39,885 bases of DNA from an uncultured Lachnospiraceae bacterium (lineage in GTDB: Bacteria > Bacillota > Clostridia > Lachnospirales > Lachnospiraceae): positions 1 through 39,885 of the forward strand of contig CALZBR010000023.1 of NCBI GenBank assembly GCA_945621435.1, in the 5' to 3' direction. Below, piece after piece: positions 23,891 through 31,971 of this stretch (the first letter of the stretch is position 1; each line of letters begins with the position of its first letter). The position numbers and the translations under genes were made by a program. A model generated the notes under the pieces. It had not been told where the DNA came from. It saw only the letters and a program-made list of their open reading frames with translations, and made no database searches.

Positions 23891-25276
23891 TTACATCATT
23901 CTCATTCCTTCTGATTTGCTGTCCATTGTTGCAATGTCATAATCGATGGACACATGTGTACCCTTGTAGATCTTTTGAAAACTTTCCAAGATTCTGCGAG
24001 CCACCATATCACCGTTTTCGGCGTTTGCGTCCATCAGGATAACAATGACCTGCTTGCTGGAATACCGGGTCGAAACATCCACGCGTCTGAGCGAAGAATA
24101 AATCGCCTGTTCCAGCACTTCCAGTGCAGTGTCAATCTCTGTCTGTTCCACCATGGGAGCATTCTCTGTATAAGCAGTGAAAAGTATCGTCTGTACTTCC
24201 TGTCCGCTTCTTGCAACAACACGATGAATAAAGTTATAAACATGATGGAAGCTATCCAAATCCAGTTGATATGCTCCCTTGCCGGAATCCGCTCTTGCCA
24301 TGAATTCTCTCAAATACTTCAAGTCAACCAGGGTAGCTCCACGGCTTCTCTCTTCCTCTTTCTGATCGCTGAAGAAATGGAATGCATTCTTTCCGTTATT
24401 CTTAACATAATAAAGCGCTTTATCCGCTGCATTGTATATTGTGGTAAAATCCGTTCCGTCCTCCGGTGCCTGAGCAATACCAATGGACACAGAGACATCT
24501 GTTTCAATCTTCTTTTCACGAATCTTGACGCAGAGATTTGCAATCATATCCCGGGCAAGTCCACTGATATCCGCCTTGGAAGTAATTCCGTTCAAAAACA
24601 TCACGAACTCATCTCCTCCGATTCTGCACAGGACATCGTTTTCAGAGGAAAAGCTCCTCATGGTATCAGCGAACATCTTCAGCAGTGTATCTCCCATAAT
24701 ATGTCCATAGGTATCATTGACGGACTTAAAATTGTCCATATCAATCATAAACAAAGCACCTTTGACCCCATCTGCGAGATAACGATTGACCGTGCTCTCG
24801 GTAAAGCTTCTGTTACTAAGTCCCGTCAGCGCATCCTGTCTGGACTTATTGGTAATATCATATACCTCCCGGGTCTTCTGCTCCAGCTTTTCTGCCAGCT
24901 GCCGACGCATATCCATCATTTCCAGAATGCGTCCGATTCTGGACATCATAACCGCCGGAACAAAAGGCTTTGCTATAAAATCCAGGGCTCCCGCCTCCAG
25001 GCAGCGATTCTCTGTCTCAGCATCATTGTCAGCGGTGAGAAAAATAACGGGCAGCTCCTTCCATTTATCATTTTGACGAATCTTCTGTAACACCTCAAAG
25101 CCGTCCATCTCCGGCATGTTGATATCCAGAAGAACCAGGTCACATTCATTTTCTTCAAGAAACTTCAAGGCCTGTGCGCCCATGGTAACTGCTGTTACCT
25201 TGTAAACATCCTTCAGTACATGTCTGGCGGAAGCTAAATTAATCTTATTATCATCTACTACCAAAATATGTTTCAT
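23891..25276 (-). CDS. response regulator with GGDEF domain and a second degenerate GGDEF-like domain
   Basis: This 461-residue protein has a receiver domain (residues 1-120, phospho-acceptor Asp51 in LLDINMPEMDG, lysine in FIAKPF), a helical linker, and a GGDEF domain (about 150-315) with the intact active site RIGGDEFVMFL, FMIDMDNFKSVND and SVSIGIAQ. It should make cyclic di-GMP when phosphorylated. The inhibitory RxxD site is not kept (SEND at that place). The last 130 residues look like another GGDEF fold: ALEVLEQAIYSSLRRVDVSTRY, then SSKQVIVIL where GGDEF would be, and VARRILESFQKI. That second copy is surely inactive as a cyclase. No histidine kinase adjoins the gene. AAAGGTG supports the start. 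Confidence 0.88.
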   Translation of the reverse strand: MKHILVVDDNKINLASARHVLKDVYKVTAVTMGAQALKFLEENECDLVLLDINMPEMDGFEVLQKIRQNDKWKELPVIFLTADNDAETENRCLEAGALDFIAKPFVPAVMMSRIGRILEMMDMRRQLAEKLEQKTREVYDITNKSRQDALTGLSNRSFTESTVNRYLADGVKGALFMIDMDNFKSVNDTYGHIMGDTLLKMFADTMRSFSSENDVLCRIGGDEFVMFLNGITSKADISGLARDMIANLCVKIREKKIETDVSVSIGIAQAPEDGTDFTTIYNAADKALYYVKNNGKNAFHFFSDQKEEERSRGATLVDLKYLREFMARADSGKGAYQLDLDSFHHVYNFIHRVVARSGQEVQTILFTAYTENAPMVEQTEIDTALEVLEQAIYSSLRRVDVSTRYSSKQVIVILMDANAENGDMVARRILESFQKIYKGTHVSIDYDIATMDSKSEGMRMM

Positions 25277-25382
25277 TACACTTCACCTTTCTGTTCCTTA
25301 CGATTTCACTCTTATCCTGTTAACAACTACAAAAACTCAAAAGTATCATATCATATTACAGAAAAATAATAAAGACATATCT

Positions 25383-26429
25383 TCACCCATTTTCCTTACT
25401 TTTTAAATATTCCTGCACCAGTGGATCCACAATGCCGGATGTTCTTTTCCATTCCTTTGTTCCATCTACCTTCATTGTCTTCTGCTTATGCTTTGACAGA
25501 AATCTGGTCAGCGGGTACACATCAATCCAGATTTCATTATTTCCCTCTTTCTGGGACTCGTCGAATATCAGCTGCAATCCCCAGTGTAAATGCGTCACCT
25601 CGATATTGTTCACATTTTCCTGTGTGGAATATCCGGTATGTCCCATATATCCGACCACATCCCCGGCGGTCACCACGCTGCCCTCCGCCAATCCCTCCGC
25701 ATAGGGATAGTTCTGTCGAAGATGCGCATAATAATAATATCTTTTTCCGTCAAAGCTTCTGATTCCGATTCTCCAGCCACCGTACTGATTCCAGCCAAAA
25801 GCCTCCACAATGCCGGATTCTATTGCTGTAATGGGTGTACCGATGAGTCCCATCATATCATGTCCAAGATGTCTCCTCTTGTATCCATAGCTTCTGCTGG
25901 CTCCAAAATCATCATAGTGTGTATAGTCAAATCCGTCTGCCAAAGGGAAGTAACCCTTCAGCCCATAACAGTGTTCTCCCTCTTCTGTCTCAAATTCCCC
26001 TACCAGACCACCGATAGCAGCATCATAAGCTTCCCTGTAATAGGGATAGTATTTCAACTTATCTGTCAGTTCTTCCATGGTTGTCTTTCCCCGGGAAAGC
26101 TCTTTTGCCGCCTTGTCCATTATACCTAATGCCTTTTTGTCAAATTTCCCGCCGGTTTTTGCCGCGGTGTAAGCCAGAAGCTCCACCCAGCCGACCCGAT
26201 ACTCCGTCCCATATGTCTTCACATCCCAGTCATATGCCTTACAGAGAGCCTCATAAGTCACTGTGAAATCCACCCATTTTATGTATTCCTTTTCCGCCTG
26301 ACCTGTGACTTCAATGCTTATCTTTTCGTTTCCGTTCTCTGCCCAGGTCAGTAACAGCACCGCTAATACCATTATACCAATACACTCTATCAGAATTCCC
26401 TTCCAAATTCTGTTCAGCTTTTTTCCCAC
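25383..26429 (-). CDS. M23-family metallopeptidase, membrane-anchored
   Basis: This 348-residue protein has an N-terminal membrane helix (about 10-30), a helical region, and a peptidase M23 (LytM-like) domain with the zinc ligands HLGHD at about 188-192 and HLHWGL near 280, along with GHTGYST and GDVVGYMGHTG. Such enzymes cut peptide cross-links in cell-wall peptidoglycan; in Clostridia several act in sporulation or division. The start is GTG (26429) with GGAG 8 bases upstream. The catalytic order H-x3-D then H-x-H is complete. It is followed by a 106-base gap that may hold the promoter of the GGDEF gene, and preceded by the terminator of the PTS genes. Confidence 0.87.
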   Translation of the reverse strand: MGKKLNRIWKGILIECIGIMVLAVLLLTWAENGNEKISIEVTGQAEKEYIKWVDFTVTYEALCKAYDWDVKTYGTEYRVGWVELLAYTAAKTGGKFDKKALGIMDKAAKELSRGKTTMEELTDKLKYYPYYREAYDAAIGGLVGEFETEEGEHCYGLKGYFPLADGFDYTHYDDFGASRSYGYKRRHLGHDMMGLIGTPITAIESGIVEAFGWNQYGGWRIGIRSFDGKRYYYYAHLRQNYPYAEGLAEGSVVTAGDVVGYMGHTGYSTQENVNNIEVTHLHWGLQLIFDESQKEGNNEIWIDVYPLTRFLSKHKQKTMKVDGTKEWKRTSGIVDPLVQEYLKSKENG

Positions 26430-26481
26430 GCTCTCTTCTCCATACCGGCTTCGGTAAAGTTTGTCGTGTAACTATATGAAA

Positions 26482-26511
26482 AAAGCGGAGAAATTATTCA
26501 TTCACCGCTTT
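26482..26511 (-). terminator. rho-independent terminator of the HPr/enzyme I genes
   Basis: On the minus strand AAAGCGG pairs with CCGCTTT around a 16-base loop and runs into six T in a row. It lies 11 bases after the enzyme I stop codon. Confidence 0.75.
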
Positions 26512-26522
26512 CACCCCTTACT

Positions 26523-28181
26523 TCAATTCACTTGTGTTTCCTTCCCGAAGCCTTCTTCCCGAAGCTGTGTTTCTCTGATCGCTTTTCTCAAGGGAAGAAT
26601 ATTGCCGGGAGAGACCGACAATTCATCCACTCCCATCCTCAACAGACTGTCTGTCACCTCTCTGTCGCCTCCGAGTTCCCCGCAGATTCCAACCCAGATT
26701 CCCTCCGCATGTGCATTCTGCACTGTCATTTCGATCATCCTCAGGATGGCCGGATGATGAGGATCATAGAACTCCTCCAGATTCTGATTTTGACGGTCTA
26801 TAGCCAGGGTGTACTGTGTCAGATCATTGGTTCCGATGGAGAAGAAATCCACCTCCCTTGCAAGCTCCCTGCTCATCATCACTGCTGCCGGTGTCTCTAT
26901 CATGATTCCCTGCTCCGGCTCCCCATATTCGATTTCCTGCGTCCGGAGCTCTCTCTTTACTTCCTCTGTGATTTTTTTGATGCGTCTCACTTCCTCCGGA
27001 CTGATAATCATGGGATACATGATTGCCAGTCTTCCAAAGGCGGAAGCACGATACAAGGCCCGAAGCTGTGTCTTAAAAATCTCGGGACGTTTGAGACAAA
27101 TGCGGATAGCTCTGCACCCCAGAGCCGGATTCTCCTCCTTCTCCAGCCCAAAATACTCACACTGTTTATCGGCGCCGATGTCCAGGGTACGAATAATAGC
27201 TGTTTTTCCCGCCATGGTCTCAGCTACCTTTTTATAGATTGCAAACTGTTCGTCCTCTGTAGGATAGGTATCTCTTTGTAAATATAAAAACTCGCTCCGG
27301 AAAAGCCCGATCCCCTCCGCATCATTCTCCAAAACTGCCGCCAGATCGTCGATGTTGCCGATATTGGCATAGAGCCTGATCCTATGACCATCCGCAGTGA
27401 TACTTTCCTGACCCTTCATCTCCAGTAAAAGCTCTCTTTTACGTACCTCTTCTTCTTTTCTTCCCTCCATTTCTCTCAGGAGTCCTTCCTCCGGCTCCAC
27501 ATACAAAACACCTGTGGTTCCGTCTACAATTGCCATTTTCCCATCCAGATCCGCTTCCGGCGGAATCGAGGTTCCCACCAATGCCGGAATCCCCATAGTA
27601 CGGGCAAGAATCGCTGTGTGGGAATTGGGGGAGCCCTGTATTGTCACGAAGGACAAGATCAGTTTCTTGTCCAGCTGTACCGTCTCGGAGGGCGCAAGAT
27701 CCTCCGCCACAATGATTGCGGGCTCCCCGACCACCTTATCCTCCTTTGCGGTCCCCTGCAGATTCCCTATGATTCTCTCTGTGATATCCTTGATATCGGC
27801 AGCTCTGGCTCTCATATATTCATCCTGCATCGCAGCGAACATCTGAGAAAGATTGTCCCCTGTGGCGGCTACTGCAAATTCCGCATTGATACAATTACTT
27901 TGTATCATGTTTTGTACAGATTCATTATAATCCCCATCTTCCAGCATCATTCCATGAATCTCAAAAATGGCTGCATTTTCTTCTCCCACCTCAACCAGCG
28001 CTTTTTCATACAACACCTTCAACTGATTTACGGTCTCTATTCTCGCCCGTTCATAGCGGGCAAGCTCTGCTTCTGTATCCTCAATCCGGGTGCGTCGCAC
28101 CTGCTGACGGTTCTTTTGATATACCCTGATTCGTCCTATCGCAATCCCGCCAAAGACACTCTTACCTTTATAAGTCTGCAT
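26523..28181 (-). CDS. ptsI: PTS enzyme I (phosphoenolpyruvate-protein phosphotransferase)
   Basis: This 552-residue enzyme takes phosphate from phosphoenolpyruvate and passes it to HPr, driving sugar uptake by all PTS permeases. It has the N-terminal HPr-binding helical domain, the active histidine in GSPNSHTAILARTMGIPALVG (about 188), LFRSEFLYLQR, and the PEP-binding barrel with SIGTNDLTQYTLAIDRQN and the catalytic cysteine in GICGELGGD. The length is slightly short of the usual 570. I chose the ATG at 28181; AGGGG and AAGG lie upstream, whereas the GTG two codons earlier is too close to them. It follows the HPr gene by 17 bases and is co-transcribed with it. Confidence 0.94.
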   Translation of the reverse strand: MQTYKGKSVFGGIAIGRIRVYQKNRQQVRRTRIEDTEAELARYERARIETVNQLKVLYEKALVEVGEENAAIFEIHGMMLEDGDYNESVQNMIQSNCINAEFAVAATGDNLSQMFAAMQDEYMRARAADIKDITERIIGNLQGTAKEDKVVGEPAIIVAEDLAPSETVQLDKKLILSFVTIQGSPNSHTAILARTMGIPALVGTSIPPEADLDGKMAIVDGTTGVLYVEPEEGLLREMEGRKEEEVRKRELLLEMKGQESITADGHRIRLYANIGNIDDLAAVLENDAEGIGLFRSEFLYLQRDTYPTEDEQFAIYKKVAETMAGKTAIIRTLDIGADKQCEYFGLEKEENPALGCRAIRICLKRPEIFKTQLRALYRASAFGRLAIMYPMIISPEEVRRIKKITEEVKRELRTQEIEYGEPEQGIMIETPAAVMMSRELAREVDFFSIGTNDLTQYTLAIDRQNQNLEEFYDPHHPAILRMIEMTVQNAHAEGIWVGICGELGGDREVTDSLLRMGVDELSVSPGNILPLRKAIRETQLREEGFGKETQVN

Positions 28182-28198
28182 TCGCACCTTCCCCTTCC

Positions 28199-28456
28199 TT
28201 ACAGCTTCTCTTTCATAAATCCGGTCACCGCCTCAAATGCCTTATCTTCATCCGGACCTTCAAAACGCAAGGTCACTTCCTGTCCCTTTTTAACCCCTAA
28301 AGCCATCACAGTAAAGATTCGTTTACAGTCCCCATCCTTTTCATTGGCCCTGATCAGAATGTTGCTCTCGAATTCCTTTGCAATCTTCACCAGCTCGCCT
28401 GCCGGTCTTGCGTGAATTCCATCCTTGTCTGTAATGATATAGCTAAATTCTTTCAT
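28199..28456 (-). CDS. ptsH: phosphocarrier protein HPr
   Basis: This 85-residue protein carries phosphate from enzyme I to the sugar-specific enzymes II. The active site DGIHARPAGELVKIA has His15 and Arg17. Where Bacillus HPr has regulatory Ser46 (KSIMGVMSL), this protein reads CKRIFTVMALGV with Arg46, so HPr kinase could not phosphorylate it at that place. It can therefore serve in transport, but not in the Ser46-P form of catabolite repression unless another HPr exists. The length and the rest of the fold are normal. The upstream region has a small hairpin CATTC/GAATG but no strong promoter, so it may be read through from upstream. Confidence 0.93.
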   Translation of the reverse strand: MKEFSYIITDKDGIHARPAGELVKIAKEFESNILIRANEKDGDCKRIFTVMALGVKKGQEVTLRFEGPDEDKAFEAVTGFMKEKL

Positions 28457-28499
28457 ACTTTCACCCGTTCGTCAATTCATTCTTATTGAATGCCTTTCC

Positions 28500-28752
28500 T
28501 TATCCACTAACCGCTCTGCTTTCCACACACCCGTATAATCTCCTTATCTCCTCTCCCGTAGCAAGATTTTCCGAAAAAGCACTGGCACTTCCCGCTGCTA
28601 CCCCCAGGCGGAACGCATGACCATATTCTCTCTTCTCCATCCAACCTGCCATAAATCCAGCCACCATAGAATCCCCGTGCACCGACGCCATTGACCAACT
28701 TCCCCCGGGGTGCCGGAGCCATGTATACGGAATGATTCCCCTGTAAATAACC
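28500..28752 (-). pseudogene. frameshifted C-terminal relic of 1-phosphofructokinase (PfkB family)
   Basis: Two frames together give the end of a PfkB sugar kinase. One reads NHSVYMAPAPRGKLVNGVGA up to about base 28690; the next reads GDSMVAGFMAGWMEKREY, then LGVAAGSASAFSENLATGEE to the stop at 28500. The break falls inside the catalytic GAGDS motif, where one extra C stands (GCACGGGGAT instead of GCAGGGGAT). A stop codon lies just upstream at 28753-28755 and the first 200 or so residues of the kinase are missing. FruK-type kinases carry the VGAGDSMVAGF string. This is a dead fragment between the HPr gene and the terminator of the hibernation factor gene. Confidence 0.8.
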
Positions 28753-28810
28753 TTATCATCCTGTTCACACAATTGCGATCACTACTATGTTTTCCCGTTT
28801 TCTCATAAAA

Positions 28811-28845
28811 ATACACCGAAAAGGTTTTTCCTTTCCGGTGTACCT
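28811..28845 (-). terminator. terminator of the hibernation factor gene
   Basis: On the minus strand TACACCGGAAAGG pairs with CCTTTTCGGTGTA (one G-U pair) around AAAAA, followed by TTTTTAT. It lies about 10 bases after the stop of the gene. Confidence 0.85.
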
Positions 28846-28855
28846 GAGATTGCAT

Positions 28856-29383
28856 TTATTCTTCCGGCTCAATCAAGCCATATGTATCACCCTTACGTTT
28901 GTATACTACGTTTACCTGATCCGTCTCTGCATTGATGAATACAAAGAAATTGTGTCCCAACAATTCCATCTGAATACAAGCGTCCTCAGGATACATGGGC
29001 TTGATATCAAACTTCTTGGAACGGACGATCTTAATCTCTTCCTCATCCATGTACTCATTCTCAACGTACATTTTACTGAAAGCACTTGCTGCCTGCTGCT
29101 TGTCCACAATCTTGTTCTTGTACTTCTTCAGCTGTCTCTCAATGATCTCTTCCACCAGATCGATGGAAACATACATATCATTGCTCACCTGCTCTGAACG
29201 AATGATATTACCCTTCACAGGAATCGTAACCTCAATCTTCTGACGATCTTTCTCAACGCTAAGAGTCACATGAGCCTCTGTGTCTGGATTAAAATACTTT
29301 TCCAGCTTTCCGATTTTTTCCTCAACTGCTGATCTTAATCCGGGTGTTACCTCAATATTTTTGCCTAAAATAATAAATTTCAT
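28856..29383 (-). CDS. hpf: long-form ribosome hibernation promoting factor
   Basis: This 175-residue protein binds 30S subunits and pairs ribosomes into inactive 100S dimers in stationary phase. The N-terminal domain has the RaiA/YfiA fold (MKFIILGKNIEVTPGLRSAVEEKIGKL, then VTIPVKGNIIRSEQ and DMYVSIDLVEEIIERQLKK). The C-terminal dimerisation domain starts near 115 with VRSKKFDIKPMYPEDACIQMELLGHNFFVF and ends NVVYKRKGDTYGLIEPE. The long form is typical of Firmicutes. GAAGGAG is the ribosome binding site. A sigma-A promoter lies just upstream and a strong terminator downstream, so it is a single-gene unit. Confidence 0.95.
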   Translation of the reverse strand: MKFIILGKNIEVTPGLRSAVEEKIGKLEKYFNPDTEAHVTLSVEKDRQKIEVTIPVKGNIIRSEQVSNDMYVSIDLVEEIIERQLKKYKNKIVDKQQAASAFSKMYVENEYMDEEEIKIVRSKKFDIKPMYPEDACIQMELLGHNFFVFINAETDQVNVVYKRKGDTYGLIEPEE

Positions 29384-29417
29384 ACGGTCTCACTCCTTCG
29401 GTTTTTATTGTATAAAC

Positions 29418-29447
29418 ATTATATCATATTCAAGTATGGATTTGCAA
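29418..29447 (-). promoter_or_regulatory. sigma-A promoter of the hibernation factor gene
   Basis: On the minus strand, -35 TTGCAA (29442-29447) and -10 TATAAT (29418-29423) are 18 bases apart. The start would fall near 29411, some 28 bases before the ATG at 29383. Confidence 0.65.
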
Positions 29448-29598
29448 CAATTTAGAATATTTTAATATTGTTTTTGACATTGAATCTGTCAATATCATTT
29501 TTGACATTTGTCGACAAAATAAAAAATTTATTACATCTATACAAAACAAACGTTCCTCAATTTCTCCCGAAATATAGCTTTTATTTTACCAAAAATAC

Positions 29599-29669
29599 TG
29601 TGGATAATGTGTATAACTTGGTGTATAAATCACTTTTGTTAAATTTACGGGCTTTTTGTATGTGGATAA
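29599..29669. other. cluster of four DnaA boxes in an AT-rich non-coding region
   Basis: Within 71 bases the plus strand shows TGTGGATAA (29599-29607), TGTGTATAA (29608-29616, directly abutting), GGTGTATAA (29620-29628) and TGTGGATAA (29661-29669). Two equal the consensus DnaA box TTATCCACA exactly, one differs at the tolerated position, and the third copy has one further change. All four point the same way. The surrounding 29448-29806 is very AT-rich, holds no gene I can support, and also contains several TTGACA-like strings near 29475-29510. It is not next to dnaA or dnaN, so it is more likely a DnaA-binding or titration site than the chromosomal origin. Confidence 0.6.
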
Positions 29670-29806
29670 CTTTTTACTAACTTCAAATTTTTCCTGTTCG
29701 TTTTTTCGACAATTCTCGTATTTTTGTACAAATTGCACATACCGAAAAAGTCAATGGTACTTTGTTCCCTAATTTAATATTTTGACAACTTGTAAAATAA
29801 TCCCTG

Positions 29807-30715
29807 TTATTGTTTGAGATAGCTTCTGACAGCCATTGCAGCGTTGGCACCGTCCGCAACCGCCGTAATAATCTGCCGCAAAGGCTTCCTTCGCACATCT
29901 CCCGCCGCAAACAGCCCGGGCATTCCGGTAGCGCAATCCTCCCCCGCAATGACATAGCCTGCTTCATCACATTCCACCAGATTGCGTACCAGCCCGGTAC
30001 CGGGACGGATTCCTACCGCAATAAAGATTCCGGCGACCTCCAGTTCAGACTTTACTCCCGTATCCGTCCTTTTAAGCAGCAGTTTATCCACAGCCTCATC
30101 ACCACAGATTTCTTCCACAGTTGTGTTATAAAGGATTTCCACATTGGGCAGCTTCTTCAGCTCTGCCTGAAGAATCTCTGCACCACGGAAGGAATCTCTT
30201 CTGTGAATCAGATACACCTTACCGCACAATCCCGCAAGATAGATGGCATCCTCCAGCGCTACATCACCACCGCCAACAACAGCCACCGTTTTTCCTCTGA
30301 AAAAAGCACCGTCACAGGTAGCACAATAGGAGACGCCCATACCGGAGAACTCCTCCTCCCCCGGAACCTCCAGATGTGCGTGCACGGCTCCCGTAGCCAG
30401 TATCACAGCACCCGCTTCATACTCCCCCTCAGCGGTACGCACTATTTTCGAATCTCCTCTGTCAAGGATTTCCTCTGCCTCATCTTCCACAAACTCTATA
30501 TCCAGCTTGTCTGCGTGAGCCCGAAACTGCATTCCCATATCAAAACCATTGATTCCCGGCAGTCCGAGATAATTGTCCACTTCATAGGTATTCAGAATCT
30601 GTCCGCCGCTCATGGGCGCCTTCTCCAGCACCATAAGCTTCAATCCGGCACGCTTCGCATAGATTGCCGCAGACAGACCTGCCGGACCGGAACCGATAAT
30701 AATTAAATCATACAT
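29807..30715 (-). CDS. trxB: thioredoxin reductase-like flavoprotein
   Basis: This 302-residue low-molecular-weight reductase has the FAD loop IIGSGPAGLSAAIYA, the redox-active pair in YCATCDGAFF at about 134-138, the NADPH loop VAVVGGGDVALEDAIYL and the closing GLFAAGDVRRKPLRQIITAVADGA, all as in TrxB. It keeps thioredoxin reduced. A few family members use ferredoxin instead of NADPH, but the GGGDVA loop with HRRDSF after it points to NADPH. The ATG at 30715 has GGAG about 8 bases upstream; a GTG one codon earlier is also open. No thioredoxin gene is adjacent. The DnaA-box region lies just downstream. Confidence 0.9.
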   Translation of the reverse strand: MYDLIIIGSGPAGLSAAIYAKRAGLKLMVLEKAPMSGGQILNTYEVDNYLGLPGINGFDMGMQFRAHADKLDIEFVEDEAEEILDRGDSKIVRTAEGEYEAGAVILATGAVHAHLEVPGEEEFSGMGVSYCATCDGAFFRGKTVAVVGGGDVALEDAIYLAGLCGKVYLIHRRDSFRGAEILQAELKKLPNVEILYNTTVEEICGDEAVDKLLLKRTDTGVKSELEVAGIFIAVGIRPGTGLVRNLVECDEAGYVIAGEDCATGMPGLFAAGDVRRKPLRQIITAVADGANAAMAVRSYLKQ

Positions 30716-30784
30716 CACATTTTCTCCGTTTCTGTTTTATTACTTATCACTTCTTGCCTTCCATCCGATTTTCTATCCAATCTA

Positions 30785-30813
30785 AGTATAGCTTGTCTGC
30801 CAGTGAAAAGCAA
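30785..30813 (-). promoter_or_regulatory. likely trxB promoter
   Basis: On the minus strand, -35 TTGCTT (30808-30813) and -10 TATACT (30785-30790) are 17 bases apart. It faces away from the plus-strand dehydrogenase gene. Confidence 0.5.
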
Positions 30814-30814
30814 G

Positions 30815-30843
30815 TTGTGGCAAAATTCATTCTATGGTATTAT
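30815..30843 (+). promoter_or_regulatory. possible promoter of the dehydrogenase gene
   Basis: TTGTGG (30815-30820) and TATTAT (30838-30843) are 17 bases apart. The -35 is poor, so this is a weak call; it overlaps the trxB promoter region by a few bases. Confidence 0.3.
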
Positions 30844-30896
30844 GTTAATGTTCCAAACAGGTAAATCCGATAATTTGTAAATGAAGTGAGGTTTCC

Positions 30897-31625
30897 ATGA
30901 ATTCCAATACCAAAACCGTACTGATCACAGGTGCTTCCCGGGGCATCGGGAAGGCCACGGCAGAGTGCTTTGCCAAAGCCGGATACCGTCTGATTCTCAC
31001 ATGCTGCAATTCTATAAATGACCTGAAGCTCTTCGCCGATGAGCTTAGGAAGCAATATCAGGTTTCCTGCGAGGTTTTCCGGACCGACATGGGCTGCGAG
31101 GCTGAAGTTTTGACACTCTTTGAGAGCATAAAAGAATTGCATGTACTGGTCAACAATGCCGGTATTTCACATGTGGGTCTGCTGACCGACATGACCTCCG
31201 AGGAATGGCATCGCGTTCTTGCCGTCAATCTGGATTCCTGTTTTTATACCTGTCGCGCAGCAATTCCGCTGATGCTTCAAAAGCACAGCGGCAAAATCAT
31301 CAATGTCTCCTCCGTCTGGGGAAATCAGGGGGCTTCCACGGAAGTAGCCTATTCCGCTTCCAAGGGTGGCATGAACGCCTTTACCAGAGCTCTCGCCAAG
31401 GAACTTGCTCCCAGCAATATTCAGGTAAACGCCATTGCCTGCGGAGTCATTGATACTGCCATGAACGGCGCACTAACCGAAGCAGAACGACAGGCACTCA
31501 GGGAAGAGATCCCCGCAGACCGCTTCGGTACTCCGGAAGAGGTGGGCAGACTGATTCTTCAATTGGCCGATTCTCCCGAATTTCTGACCGGTCAGGTCAT
31601 TACAATGGACGGCGGATGGTTTTGA
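30897..31625 (+). CDS. FabG-like short-chain dehydrogenase/reductase
   Basis: This 242-residue NAD(P)-dependent oxidoreductase is the only clear plus-strand gene. It has the cofactor loop TGASRGIGKATAE, NNAG at the end of strand four, the catalytic serine in INVSSVWGNQG, tyrosine and lysine in VAYSASKGGMNAF, and the closing FLTGQVITMDGGWF. The architecture is that of 3-oxoacyl-ACP reductase, but no other fatty-acid gene adjoins it, so the substrate is open. GTGAGG about 6 bases before the ATG is the ribosome binding site. It is divergent from trxB and meets the next minus-strand gene at a shared hairpin. Confidence 0.87.
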   Translation: MNSNTKTVLITGASRGIGKATAECFAKAGYRLILTCCNSINDLKLFADELRKQYQVSCEVFRTDMGCEAEVLTLFESIKELHVLVNNAGISHVGLLTDMTSEEWHRVLAVNLDSCFYTCRAAIPLMLQKHSGKIINVSSVWGNQGASTEVAYSASKGGMNAFTRALAKELAPSNIQVNAIACGVIDTAMNGALTEAERQALREEIPADRFGTPEEVGRLILQLADSPEFLTGQVITMDGGWF

Positions 31626-31635
31626 CCTCCGCCAA

Positions 31636-31671
31636 AAGCCCTGCATGTCTGATTGCAGACACGCAGGGCTT
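31636..31671. terminator. shared terminator hairpin between convergent genes
   Basis: AAGCCCTGC (31636-31644) pairs with GCAGGGCTT (31663-31671), and inside it TGTCTG pairs with CAGACA around ATTG: 15 pairs with one A-C mismatch. On the minus strand it ends in TTTT, so it stops the 81-residue gene well; on the plus strand there is no T-run and it acts weakly or by structure. Confidence 0.75.
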
Positions 31672-31698
31672 GTCGGAAACACAATTCCGAAAAGTGGA

Positions 31699-31944
31699 TT
31701 ATAAAATATCCGCCTCCTCAATGATTGCGGAAATATCCGTATGCGGTACCAGGGAATCCGCAATTTGCTGCATTTCCCCCTTCGACGAGGCATCCCTGCA
31801 ACGCATGATCAGCTCCTCTTTTTCCGCCTCTGTCAGGGCTGCGTAGCCCTTCATCGCCGGCTCGTTCATCGCAAGATTCATCCCCAGACCTATGGGGAGA
31901 TTCTGCATCACAGCACCTGCTTCCGTGATTCCGTTCAAATCCAT
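31699..31944 (-). CDS. small conserved protein, 81 residues, unknown function
   Basis: The start MDLNGITEAGAVMQNLPIGL is followed by GMNLAMNEPAMKGYAALTEAEKEELIMRC and a helical acidic tail. The pattern of a short lead, an LP(V/I)G(L/F)GM-LA-NE-AM segment, then an A-L/M-T-E-E/A-K helix is one I remember from many short Lachnospiraceae proteins of unknown role. There is no signal peptide or membrane segment. I chose the ATG at 31944, with GAGGTG about 7 bases upstream; a codon at 31968 is open but has no site. It lies upstream of its own terminator. Confidence 0.7.
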   Translation of the reverse strand: MDLNGITEAGAVMQNLPIGLGMNLAMNEPAMKGYAALTEAEKEELIMRCRDASSKGEMQQIADSLVPHTDISAIIEEADIL

Positions 31945-31971
31945 TTTGCACACCTCTTTCTCTTTCATTTT

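Noticed and set aside
29599..29669. Calling the DnaA-box cluster the chromosomal origin
   Set aside because: No dnaA, dnaN, rpmH or other usual origin neighbours are present, and strand bias does not switch here apart from a single gene.
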